Source of the DNA: Acanthamoeba castellanii str. Neff
Lineage: Eukaryota; Discosea; Longamoebia; Acanthamoebidae
Assembly (NCBI RefSeq): GCF_000313135.1
Contig: NW_004457654.1
Coordinates: 882,730 to 946,729, forward strand
Direction of reading: 5' to 3'
DNA: 64,000 nt
Notes under the pieces: model-generated
Seen by the model: only the letters and a program-made list of their open reading frames with translations
Databases searched by the model: none
What the model was told of the DNA's origin: nothing
Translations under genes and position numbers: made by a program
In this document: one piece after another, positions 10,056-21,600 of the stretch
How the letters are laid out: every line of letters begins with the position of its first letter
Position numbering within the stretch: the first letter of the stretch is position 1

Positions 10056-12273
10056 ATGGAGGGAGCAGATGGATGCGAGGAGGAGGGGAGGAGCCCCGTG
10101 CAAAAGAAGCAAGTCGTTGTGGTCATGGGGAGTACGGGCGTGGGCAAATCCCAGCTGGCCATCGACCTTGCTCTCGCCCTACAGAAGCAGCAACGCGGCG
10201 TAGCAGAAATCATCAATGCCGACTCGATGCAGGTCTATCGCGGCTTACCCATCGCCACAGCCAAAGGCACCTCCATAATTCTTTTTATTTTTAATTTATG
10301 TGATAATATTTTGAATAATTAAATACATTTTATTAAAAAAAAACTAATAAAATGTGCGAGCAGTCACGGAAGAAGAGAAGGCGGGCGTGGTGCACCATCT
10401 TCTGGACGTGGTCGAGCCGACAGACATCAACTTCAACGTCATCGAGTTCTGCCGCCTCGCGCTCGCCACCATCGACGACATCCATAGCCGCGGGAACCGT
10501 ACGCATCCCCGCACACTCACCACCGCACACGCACCACCGCACACGCACGCACACACGCACACACGCACGCGCACACGTCACCGCACACACGCACACGCAC
10601 GCGATGTCAAAACAATTGGTGGTGGTGGTGCAGTGCCGATCGTGGTGGGGGGCACGCACTACTACCTGGAGGCGCTGCTGTGGGAGAACGTGCTGCTGCA
10701 CGCCGCCGACGCCCCGCTCGCGCCCAAGCACCACCACCACCAATCGCAGCGTCCGCGGCCCGACGAAGAAGCAGGAGAAGAGGGAGAAGGGGAGCATAAG
10801 GCCGGCGGCGGCGGCGGCACAGAGCCTGCGGAGCTGGCGGCGCTGTATCGGCGGCTGAGCGAGGTCGACCCGCTCATGGCGTCGTGGCTCCACCCGCACA
10901 ACGAGCGCAAGATCAAGCGCGCTCTCGAGGTATTCGCCCGCATCACCGTCGTCGTCGTCGTCTCTCTCGTCACCCTATTAGAGACTCACCTTTCGCGCTT
11001 TCGTTCTTTTGTTGTTTCGTTCTTTGTTTCTTGGGCGCGCCTGCCTCCAGGTGTACGACACCACCGGCCAGCCCTACAGCGACAAGCTGCGCCAGCAGGC
11101 CTCGCCCACGCCACGGTACCACCTCCCCCCCTATCATCTGACAACCTCAACTCGGCGATTCTCACGACACACGCGCACACACACGCACACACGCGCGCAC
11201 ACGCACGCACACACACACACACACACACACACGAACAAGGGCAGATATGATGCGCTGCTGTTTTGGATCGATTGCGATCGGGCGGTGCTGAACGCGCGGC
11301 TGGACGGGCGCGTGGACAAGATGGTGCGGGCGGGCCTGCTCGCGGAGGTGGCCGACCTGCGGCGCCTGCTCGAGCGCGATGGCCTGCCCATGGACTACAC
11401 CAAGGGCATCCTCCAGGCCATCGGTACGGGCCACTCCTCTCGCCTCAGTCGCACGCACACGCACGACACTCACCGCGCGTGCCGTGTGTGCTGCGTGTGT
11501 GTGTGTCGTGTCGTGTGCAGGTTACAAGGAGTTTGCGCCGTACTTTGCGGCGGCGGAGAAGGGCGGAGCGGAGGCAGAGGGGGCGCTGCGGGCGTGCGTG
11601 GCGGCCCTCAAGCAGCGCACCCGCAAGTACGCCAAGGTGCAGACCAGCTGGGTCCACCGCCACTTCAGGTCTGCCCCCGTCTTGCGCGCCTGTCATCGTC
11701 CATGGACTGACCTTGTGCGCGCGCGGTGCGCGCGTTGTGTGTCGAAGGCCGCGAGCGACGATCCATCGGCTGGACTCGACGCGATTCGAGCAGCAGCGGT
11801 GGGACGACGAGGTGCGGCTCCCCGCCGTGCGCGTCCTCACCCAATGGTACACCGCCGGCGCCGGCGACTCCGCCGTTCAGTACGTCGAAGTCCTGCGACC
11901 ACCATCGGCCGAGCGGGCATCGCTCAAGCGGCCGACCAGCGATCGAGGAGGCGACGACGGCGCAGAGGGCGGCGGCGACAGCGGCGAGGCGACGAAGCGG
12001 AACAAAGCGGAGGGCGGCAAGGGCGAGAGCGGCGAGGGGCGGGAAGAGGCGCTGGGGGCGCGGTGGCGGCGGTTCGTGTGCGAGGAGTGCGAGGGCAAGG
12101 TGCTGCAGGGCGAGGTCCAGTGGCGCGCCCACCTGGCCTCGCGCGGCCACTACCACCACCGCCGGCGACGCCGGCAGCAGGCCCTCCTGGTCGGCATCAC
12201 CACCGCCGCCTCCACCGCCGCCACCGCCACTGACGGCGCCGACCCCACCGACACGTCACACAAGGCCCAGTGA
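10056..12273 (+). CDS. TRIT1: tRNA dimethylallyltransferase (MiaA/Mod5/TRIT1 family)
   Basis: Transfers a dimethylallyl group to A37 of tRNAs that read UNN codons. P-loop GSTGVGKSQ near residue 25, then [17 protein letters not shown], then [19 protein letters not shown] and the [17 protein letters not shown] block. A His/Pro/Gly-rich insertion follows, then [23 protein letters not shown] and the [14 protein letters not shown] helix. The C-terminus has a C2H2 (matrin-type) finger, CEEC...HLASRGH, as in eukaryotic Mod5/TRIT1. Introns contain CACACG-type repeats. The first intron (10267-10363) must use a GC donor to join K-V-T-E-E in frame. Stop at 12271-12273; converges on the transporter gene. 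Confidence 0.92.
10267..10363 (+). other. GC-AG intron in the TRIT1 gene
   Basis: The conserved junction [12 protein letters not shown] requires exon 1 to end ...CCAAAG and exon 2 to begin TCACGG. The intron therefore starts GCACCT and ends GAGCAG. No GT within reach keeps the frame. It is AT-rich, unlike the exons. Confidence 0.75.
11161..11232. repeat. (CACACG/CA)n repeat, intronic
   Basis: CA-rich mixed CACACG and CACA units in a TRIT1 intron; a related stretch lies at 10530-10590. Confidence 0.9.
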
Positions 12274-12337
12274 GTTACAAAAAACGTTTCTTTTTTGTTG
12301 TTTAAGTGGTTTGTGCAGGCGTTCGAGATCTTATTTT

Positions 12338-15300
12338 TTAGGCGTTGATGGCATCGCCGCGGGCGTTCTCCGCTGCTTCGTGCTCCCGTCGCTTCAGCCT
12401 CCCTGTGAACAGCAGCATCACCGCACACGAGAACCTGCACCGCAGCCAGGAAGCACGACACGCACACGTTCCCCCCCGTGTGTGCGGTGTGTGAGAAACG
12501 ACACACACGATGATGGTGTGAAGACATGAAAAAGAGGTACCCGGTGAGACCGGTGGCGACCCAGCCGGACTCGTGGTAGTAGTGGTTGTCGATCATCCAG
12601 TTGAAGAGGAATATGAGGCCGATGCCCACCAGCTGGCCCGACACCATCAGCATGCCCGTCACCGTCGCCTCGCCCACTGCGCAGCACATCATCATCAGCA
12701 CCTCGCACGCGTGCGGTCGTGCGTGTCGTGTCGTGTCGTTGGTCGCGTGCGTACCGGGATAGGTGATCTCCACGGCCAGCTCCAGCGTGAGAGGAAGAAC
12801 TGCGCCGCGAGGGAAAGAATGAAGCGATGAACACACGAACCGCGAAGAAGACAAAGAGAGAAAGAGACGAGAAAAAGAGAGAGGGGGGGGGAAGAGGTAC
12901 TGGGGGTCATGAAGAAGCCGAGGCCGGCGGACACGAGGCACTGCCAGACGAAGTAGCCCCGCTCGAGCAGCAGCGTCATCCCCACCAGCGAACCGGTGGC
13001 GCACAGGAGCGTGGCCCAGATGAACAGCTTGTAGCTGCGGCGAGTAGGTTGAGCCGTGTGTGCGGTGGTGTGTCGTGTGTCGTGTGTCGTGCGGTGGTGC
13101 GTGTGCGTGGTGCGTGGTGAGTGGTGCGGTTGGGGGGTGGAACGGGCGGAGAGGCGGGTGTCTACCGGTGGGTGTAGTCGACGAGGCCGCCTTCTATGCC
13201 GGACCCGATAATGCCGCACACCACCACCAGCAGCCCCAATATCCCGCTTTCGGTCTGTTGACCGCCGCACACACCGCACACACCGCACACACCGCACACG
13301 ACACACGACACACGACACACGACACACGCACGGTGGCGTGTTGGTGGCAGTGCGACGGAGAAGGTGTTGAGGAGGGGGGGGGCGATTCGACGACGCGTAC
13401 GTTGGTGTAGCCGTAGGGCTCGTAGAGTTGGTTGATGACCGTCGCCAGCGTGTTGAACGCGCCCAGCCCGCAACCGAACTCGACACACAGAATCTGAGTG
13501 CGAACGGGAAACCACCACGATGTGAATAGCGCTGCGCGTGTGCCGTGTGCGGTGGTGCGTGTGTCGTGTGCGGTAGTGTGTCGTGTGATATGTGCCGTGT
13601 GCGGTGGCGCGTGTGTCGTGTGTGTCGTGTGTTGTGCGTATTGTTGTGTGCGTGCGGCGAACCCAGAAGTTGTGATTGAGGACAACGGCCTTGACGCTGG
13701 GCAGGAAAGCGAGCTCCTCCCTCGCCGTACCCGCGCTCGGCGGAAGCGGCGGCTTGCTCCTGCACCACATCCCCCCCATTAAGCCAGCGCTCGACACGAC
13801 ACGACACGACACGACACGACACGACACGACACGACACGACACGACACGACACGACACGACACGCACGGCGCACACGACACACGCAACAGGTGCGACCGCA
13901 CGCGCCGTAGCAGAGAGGGGGGGCGGCGTACGGACAGAAGAGGACGAACACGCTGCAGGCGGAGGCGATGATGGCCTGGATCATGAGCATGAAGGGAATG
14001 TCGTCCGGCTCGTCCGTCAGCAGCGGCGGCAGCACGAACCCGATCCCCACCCCTGTACCCCCCCCCAAACTGTAATGTTAGTCACCCCGCGCGTGTCGTG
14101 TCGTGTCGCGCGTGTCGTGTCGTGTCGCGCGTGTGTCGTGTGTCGTGTGTCGTGTGGTACGTACCGATGGGGTTGGCGATAGAAGCGATCGCTGTGGCGA
14201 TTGTTCGCTGCGAGGCTGTGTCGTGTCGTGTCGTGTCGTGTCGTGTCGTGTCGTGTCGTGTCGTGTCGTGTCGTGTCGTGAGTGCGCTGCATGAGGTAGG
14301 GGGGGTAGTGGAGGGGGGTACGTGGGAAGTAGTTGGCGGCGAGGAGCGGGACGGCGTTGAGTATGAAGGGCTGCCCGATGGCCGCCAGCACCTGCCCGCC
14401 GAAGACGGGCCAAAAGTTCCACTCGCCAAACACCCGCACCCACGCCCCCACCATCGTAAACACCGCACCCACCATCACCTGCGAACGCACGACACACACG
14501 ACACACATGACACCACGACACGCATACCACACGACACACACACGACACGCACACCGCACGACACACGACACACACGACCCACACGACACACACGACATAC
14601 GCGCCACCGCACACGACACACGGCACACGACACGCACGCGGTTCAGTTGGGAGGAACGGCGAAGAAGCGGAGGAGAGAGATAGGGAGAGGGCGCGTACGC
14701 CGAACCAGAGGCCGAGGTGGTCGAGAAGCCAGGCGGAGGGGAAGGTGATGGGAACGAACACGATCATGAATACTAGGCTCAGCATGTTGACCTACGCGTC
14801 ACAGTCGACAGCGATGAGACACACGACAAACATGACACACACGACACGACACGACACGACACGACACACGCGACACACGCGACACACACACGCGGCACAC
14901 GGCACACGTGGTGGGGGTACCCAGGTGGAGGAGATGTTGAACTTGGCCTCGACCTGGTCGGAGATGGGGGAGAAGGTGATCCACACCAGCGCGTTGGCCG
15001 CATTGCACAGACAAAAGCACAGCAGCACCACCCACCGCCGCTTGTACACCTGCACACTAACTGATTTAATGAGCCATCCGCAGTCTCGCCGTATAAACAA
15101 GCTTATACTTAGACATGCATGGCTTAATCTTTGAGACAAGCATATGACTACTGGCAGGATCAACCAGGTACCCACCGTTGTTGTTGTTGTTGTTGTAATA
15201 GTAGTATATGTATGTATGTATGTATGTATGTATATGTAGTTGCTGGCAACAATGCGCCACCAACAACTACTACACACACACGACACACACATTTTTCATT

Positions 15301-15496
15301 TATTATTTTTAAGCAATAATAATAATAATAATATATTTTCTGGAGCGCAACACTTGGTGTTTTTTAATGTTAAAAACAATAAATCTTATAAAATAATGGA
15401 ATAAATTTATGGATTGAGTAAGGGCACCTTGAAGAGTTCAGGGCGGCCGTCATGGGGAAGGAGGTAGGCGTCCTCACTGGCCTGGAGGGACTTCAT
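12338..15496 (-). CDS. FLVCR/SLC49-like major facilitator transporter
   Basis: About eleven exons. Mapped ones: 15496-15428, 15049-14921, 14791-14699, about 14479-14326, 14215-14165, 14052-13932; the last ends at the TAA at 12338. Transmembrane blocks in order include RRWVVLLCFCLCNAANALVW, MLSLVFMIVFVPITFPSAWLL, GGQVLAAIGQPFILNAVPLL, ATAIASIANPIGVGIGFVLP, LMIQAIIASACSVFVLF, ILGLLVVVCGIIGSGIEGG, LFIWATLLCATGSLVGMTLL, GLGFFMTP and TGMLMVSGQLVGIGLIFLF. The order and the W(I/L)xxSPI...W...AWLL pattern match the FLVCR/MFSD7 (SLC49) branch of the MFS; animal members move haem or choline, so the substrate here is open. N-terminus MKSLQASEDAYLL is cytosolic. Intron 1 contains an 18S rRNA fragment; introns around exons 5 and 6 contain complementary repeat arrays. 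Confidence 0.87.
13793..13862. repeat. (GACAC)n pentamer array
   Basis: About 14 perfect tandem units on the plus strand, inside the transporter intron that follows exon 6 in the transcript. It is the reverse complement of the array at 14218-14280. Confidence 0.95.
14218..14280. repeat. (GTGTC)n pentamer array
   Basis: About 12 perfect units, ending within a few bases of the 3' splice site of transporter exon 5. Complementary to the 13793-13862 array. Confidence 0.95.
15058..15170 (-). pseudogene. 5'-terminal fragment of 18S (SSU) rRNA inside an intron
   Basis: Read on the minus strand, these ~113 bases begin TACCTGGTTGATCCTGCC and run through AGTCATATGCTTGTCTC, GCCATGCATGTCTAAG and GCGGATGGCTCATTAAATC, which are the universally conserved first blocks of eukaryotic SSU rRNA in the right order and spacing. 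Similarity stops after CAGTTA, just before the intron acceptor GTGTGCAG at 15050. The fragment is sense with respect to the host transporter gene and lies in its first intron (15427-15050). It is far too short to be a functional rRNA. A (TTG)n and (TATG)n stretch abuts it on the other side. Confidence 0.93.
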
Positions 15497-15690
15497 GCCC
15501 TCTGCGCAGTGCCTCTTCTTCTCTTCTCACTCCCGTTTTTGTTTTGTTTTTTGTTTTTCACAAATAAAAAAATAAACAGCGCATTGTTGCAGATTTTCTG
15601 GGACAAGTTCTGGGCGGAGTGTCGGAGAAAACTCGACAGGTAAGGTGACATGTTTCATCTTTCGTGTCGTGTAGTGTGTTCAAATAATAA

Positions 15691-18600
15691 TTACACGGCG
15701 GTGGTGAAGGTGAGGGGGATCTGCTGGTCGAGGCCCAGGTAGGAGTCGGACATGAGGTAGAGCCAGTAGGTGTACTCGCCTTCCTCCTCCGGCAGCGCGA
15801 ACGTGAGCGACGTGCGCGTGCGGTTCTTTGGCCGAATCGTCAACCTGTGTGCATGCGTGTGCAGGCGTTGATTGTTTGGTCCACACGTACACACACAACG
15901 TGGTGGGGGGGGGCGTACCGGCGGAGGGCGAGGAGTTCGCCGGTGTCCGGGTTGCCGAGGACGACCCACCAGGCGGGCTCCTTCTGCTTGGTGAAGCGGG
16001 GCGTGTAGGCCAGTCGCGAGTGGTCCTTGTTGGCCAGCGACAGCTCCACCTTCACCACCCCCTCGGCCGCCTCCGCCTCCTCCTCCTCTCCCTCTCCCTC
16101 TTCATCGCCACCATCTTCTTCTCCCTCGTCGTCGTAGTCGTCGTCGTCGTCATGATGATGATCGTAGCCGTCGTCGTTGTCGTCATCGTCGTGGGCGCCG
16201 TTCTGGGCGGCCTTGGTGGAGGGGAGCTTGGCGAGGGCAGCGGCGGAGGAGAGGTCGACGGTGGCCCGGAGGTCGACGACGGGGAGCTGTCGGAGGACCT
16301 GCATGAACTCGCGGGTCTGGCGGGCGGAGAGGCGGTCGCGGAGGAAGGCCTGCACGCGGGGCTCGTCGAGGGCGAGCAGCTCGGGCAGGGACTCGACGCC
16401 GAGGGCGTCGGCAAAGGCCAGGACGAGGCGGTCGTCGGCGTGGGGCAGGGTGAGGAGGGTCGAGTCGGTGAACCAGCGGGCCTGCATGACCATCTGCATG
16501 AGGTGCATGCAGTTGAGGGTGGTCTTGAGCCAGCCGCCGTCGGCCGCGACGTCGACCATGGCCTGGAGGATGCGCACGGCCTGGTCGAGCACGGACTTGG
16601 TGTCGGTGATGTAGTCGGAGATGGGGAGGGCGAGGCCGGCAAAGTGGGCCTGGAGGAGGAGGTTGGTCTTGGTGTGCGGGTCGTCGAGGAGGTGGGCGTC
16701 GACGGGCCAGGGCACGGTGGCGGCGAGCTCCTCGTTGAGCTTGTCCTCGTTGTGGCGCACGGGCAGCTCGTCGTACTCGGCGGTGCCGGCCAGGACGTCG
16801 AGCAGGCTGCGGATGTCGTTGTCCTCGCCGATGGCGTCGTAGAAGAGGCGCATGGTGGTGTGGTGCAGGTAGTAGTAGGACGCGATGCGGCCAAAGGTGA
16901 GCGGGTACACGCTGGTGCCGTCGACCTCGTCGATCTCTAGACAGTGCGAGGCCTCGAGCTCGCGCAGCGCCGCGTCGACGCGCTCCGAGAGGTGGCGGTT
17001 GATGGCGGCGGCGTCGGTGGCCTCGAGGTCGTAGTAGGCTGGGTTGACGAGCAGGCGGCGGAAGTAGTAGGTCCAGGTGAGGTAGTCGACGGCGTCCTGC
17101 TTGCTGGCGATGGTGCCCGACACGATCTCGGCGTTGAAGTGGTCGTGCAGCACCGTGTGCAGGCTCGACTCGACGGGGAACGGCTCGTAGAGGAACTTCT
17201 TGTAGAAGTTCTTCTTGGGCTCGTGCACCATGATCACGGCCTTGGCGTAGGTGTCGAACTGCGGCCGGCCCGCGCGGCCCATCATCTGCAGCACGTCGGT
17301 GATGGGGAAGTCCAGGTAGCGCCGGGTCTTGGGGTCGAAGAACTCGGTGCCCTTGATGACGACCAGGTGGGCCGGCAGGTTGACGCCCCAGGCCAGCGTC
17401 GACGTCGAGATCAGGACCTGGATGCGGTTGGCGCCGAAGAGCTCCTCGACCACGGCCTTGTCGTCGCGCGTGAGGCCGGCGTGGTGGAGGCCGATGCCGA
17501 ACGGGAGCGTGTGGCGCAGGTTGGCGTCGGTCACGCGGGCCAGCAGGGGCTCGAGCTGGGCCTCGGGCATGCGCAGGAACTGGCGCGGGTTGTCCTCGGT
17601 GCCGAGGAACGCGATGAGGTCGAGCGCGGTGAGGCGGGTCTGCCGGCGCGAGGAGACGAAGATGAGGACGGGCTTGGCGGGCGAGTGGGCCTTGATGGCG
17701 GCGTAGGTCGGCTTGTTCATGGTGGCCATGCGCGGGCAGTAGTGGTCGCCCGGGTAGCCCTGGATGTGGGCCTCGAGCGGCACGGGCCGCACCGACGGGC
17801 GGAAGTTGAAGAGGCCCTCGTGGCCCTCGATGCCCAGCCAGTCGGCCAGGTCGCGCGCGTTGGCCACCGCCGTCGAGAGACACACCAGGCGCACCGGGTT
17901 GTCGGTCTGCGAGGCGATGTAGCGCATGCGCGACACGATGACCTCGAGGATGGGGCCGCGGTCCTGGCCCAGCAGGTGGACCTCGTCGATGACGATGAGG
18001 CCCACGGCCTTGACGTAGCCGCGGTTCTGCCAGTTGCGCGAGATGCCGTCCCACTTCTCGGGCGTGGTGAGCACGATGTCGGCCGACTGGAGGGCGTGGA
18101 GGTCGGGCGTGTAGTCGCCCGTGAGCTCCACCATGCGCTTGCCCAGCAGGCCCACCAGCCGCCGCTCCCAGTCCTTCATGCGCTCGCGCACCAGGGCCTT
18201 GAGCGGGCCGATGTAGACCGCCTTGAGGTGCGGGTACTCGCGGAACAGGCGCAGCATGGCCAGCTCGGCCGCCACCGTCTTGCCCGAGCCCGTGGGCGCG
18301 CCCAGCAGCACGTTGTGGTCCGAGTGGTAGAGCGAGTGGAAGATCTGGGTCTGGATGGGGTTGAAGTGGGTGAACGGGTACAGCCGCTGGAAGCCCTCGT
18401 CGCGGAGCGCGGTGACCGGCAGCGGCTGAAGGTCGAGCAGCTCCGTGTGCGGCGGGTACTGGTGCGGGAGGATGAGGTGCTTGAACGAGAGGGCGATGGT
18501 GGTCGACGCGTGGAGCCACCGGTTCGAGACGGCGTGGACGAGGTACTGCGCGGGCAGCGGCTCGAAGATGGGGATGGTGAAGGTGAGCGTGACCGGGTCG

Positions 18601-21600
18601 TAGGCGTGCTGCCGCCCGAGGACGTAGTACTCGTGGTGGTAGATGTGCTCGTTCTCCGGGTCCTCGACCCAGATCCACCAGCCCTCGGCGGCGCCGCTGA
18701 TGCGGTCGTTCCAGTCGAAGGCGGCGGTGACGGTGAGCCCGACGCGGAGCACGGTGCGGGTGATGGGCTGCACGGTGGCCTCGAGCTCCAGGGCCGGGAA
18801 CTGGTGGACGTACTTCTTGACGAGGCCGCCCATCTTCGGGTGCCCGACGAGCTCGCCGATCTCGCGCGCGTCGAGGTCGGCCAGGCGGTCGAGGGTGACC
18901 TTCTTGGTGATGAGCTTGTAGAGGATCTGGGGCGAGAGGACGCCCAGCTGCTGGAGCGGGTGCTGGGTGTCCCACAGGCGGAGGTCGGTCATCTTGCAGT
19001 AGGCCAGGGCGCGCTCGGCGACGACGGTCCAGCCGCGGTGGAGGCAGATCTCGAACAGGCCGCGGAAGATGCGGCCCATGTTCTGGGCGACGTAGTTCAT
19101 GTCCGACACCAGGGAGAAGGCCTCGATGGGGGCGTTGGCCAGGTAGGCCTGGAAGAGGATGTTGACCTTGCCGTGCGCGTTGTCGATGCCGCCGCGCACA
19201 TCGACCTGGCACACGTCGCGCATGAGGGCCTTGAGCTCGGGCTGCTCCTCCTCGCGGATCTTCATGTTCTCGAACTCGCCCGACTGGGCCACGACGGAGA
19301 GCAGGTCGGCGTCGCTGAGCGAGGCCTTGAGCTTCTCGTTGAAGAGCACGATGGTGTCGTGCAGGAGGTAGAAGTGCGACGCGGTGCGGCCGAGGTGGGT
19401 CGGGTCGAGCGTGTTGGCGTGCGGCACCCAGCGGGCCATCTTGGCCTCGTCGAGCGTCTTGGCCGCGGCGGCCACGAGCTGCTGGCGGTAGTTGAGCAGC
19501 ATGGGGTCCATGAGCTTCTGCTGGTGGGTGATGCCGTAGGCCAGCGGGTTGCGCAGCATGCGCACGAAGAGGTAGGTGTAGCTGAGCCACTCGACGGCCT
19601 CGTCCATGTTGGTGACGGTGCCCGACACGATCTCGGCGTTGAGGTTGTCGGCCAGGTTGTTGACGAACTGCGACTCGATCGGCAGCTGGTGGTTCATGAG
19701 CGAGAGGTAGCGCGGCAGCTGCTCGTGCGAGGTGATGATGATGCCCTCGCCGCTGGTGTCGAACTGCGGCCGGCCCGCGCGACCAAAGATCTGCATGACG
19801 TCGAGCATGCCCAGCTCGACGAAGGCGCTCTTCTTCGAGTCGTACAGGTCGGTGCCCTTGATGACCACGGTGTGGGCCGGCAGGTTGACGCCCCAGGCCA
19901 GCGTGGCCGTGCAGCACAGCACGCGGATGTAGCCCTCGGCGAACAGCTTCTCGACGAGGTTGCGGTCGGCGCGCAGCATGCCGGCGTGGTGCATGCCGAA
20001 GCCGCAGGCGAAGAGCTCCTTGAGCTCGCGGTTGCGCGACTTGCCCACCTCCTTGAGCAGTAGGTTGTAGCGCGCGGTGCAGTCGTCGTCGACCTGGAAC
20101 AGGGCCGTGGTGCCCTTCTCGCGTGCGATTTCCATCAGCACCTGCGCCGTCTTGACGGTGCCCTGCCGCGAGTGGACGAAGATCATGACCTGGTGGCCCT
20201 GCTCGACCGACTCCTTGGCCTTCTCGTAGGCCAGCCGGTTCATGATGGCCTTCTTGCGCGTCGCGTCGTTTGTCTTGACGCCGATGTACTGCTGGCTGAG
20301 CGGCACGGGCCGGTAGGCGTTGTTGAAGTGGAACAGGCCCGTCGCGGTGTTGACCCGCAGGAAGGTGGCCACGTCCTCGTAGTTGGGCAGCGTGGCCGAG
20401 AGGCCCACGATGCGGATCATGCTCTGCGAGCTCTCCACCTGCCGCAGGGTGCGGGCGACGAGCGTTTCGATGACGGGGCCGCGGTCCTCGTGCAGGAGGT
20501 GCACCTCGTCGATGATGAGCAGCCGCACGAGCGAGACGAGCGCGACGTCGCTGGTCTTGCGCGTGATGACGTCCCACTTCTCCGGCGTGGTGACGATCAT
20601 CTGCGTCTCGGTGAGCTCCTTCTTGGTGAGCTGCATGTCGCCCGTCAGCTCCTTCACGACGATCCCGAGCGGCTTGAGCCGCCGCGAGAAGTTCTCCACC
20701 ATCTCCTGCGCGAGCGCCTTCATCGGCGCCACGTAGATGATCTTGAACCGCTCCTTGCGGATCACGCCGTAGCTGTAGTTCTGCCCGATCTCGTGCAGGA
20801 TCGTCATCAGCGCGACGTTGGTCTTACCGGCGCCCGTCGGCGCGCAGATGAGCAGGTTCTCGTTCGACCGGTAGGCCGCCTCGAACACGCGCGACTGGAT
20901 GCGGTTGAGCGCCTTGATCCCGCCAAACGCCGGCCGCGCCCACTCGTCGAACTCGCTGATCGGCACCAGCCGCTCGCCCTCGCCCACCACGCCCGGCTTC
21001 GTTGGCGGGATCCGCACCTCCTCGTACTCCTTCGTGTCGTTCCGCACCGTGCCCTCCGGCAGCAGGATCTTCTTGCTGGCCCCGGCGCCCGACGAGGCCG
21101 ACGCGTAGTCGCCGGGCGTGTAGCCCTGCGGCAGGAGGTCCTCGATGGACGGCTCGGCGAAGAGCACCGGCGCGGCGCCGCGGCGGTTGCGCTTGCTGGC
21201 CTCCTTGCGCTGCAGCTTGCGCAGGAACTTGTCGTCCTCGGTGGTGACGGTGATCTGGCCACCGACGGCGGCGCGCGGGTGTCCGCCGCCGTCGACCATG
21301 CGCTTGTTGTTGGCGTAGAAGGTGAGAATGGAGGCGCGGCGCTGGACCAGCAGGCTGATGAACTCGAAGCTGGTCTCGCCCAGCAGGCCGAAGAGCTGGT
21401 CCTGCAGCTGGAGGTCGGTCTTGACGCTGCGGTCGGAGAGGATGCGCAGGATCGAGGCCGCGAGCTCCTTGACCGACAGCGAGCCCTGGGTGATCTGCAG
21501 GTGGCGCTCGCACTGGTTGGCCAGCCAGTCCTCGTCCATCGCCTCCTTCTCGACGCCCTCCCACGCGCTCCCGGGAGTAGCACCGAAAGCTGTGGCGGCG

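Noticed and set aside
13060..14785. Many open frames rich in CRVVSCRVVS or HDTTRHDTTR
   Set aside because: They are translations of the GTGTC/GACAC arrays in transporter introns.
15452..15643. Plus-strand frame ending FWDKFWAECRRKLDR, with an apparent acceptor at 15591
   Set aside because: The first half is the antisense of transporter exon 1, and no upstream exon or start supports it; the short tail alone is not enough.
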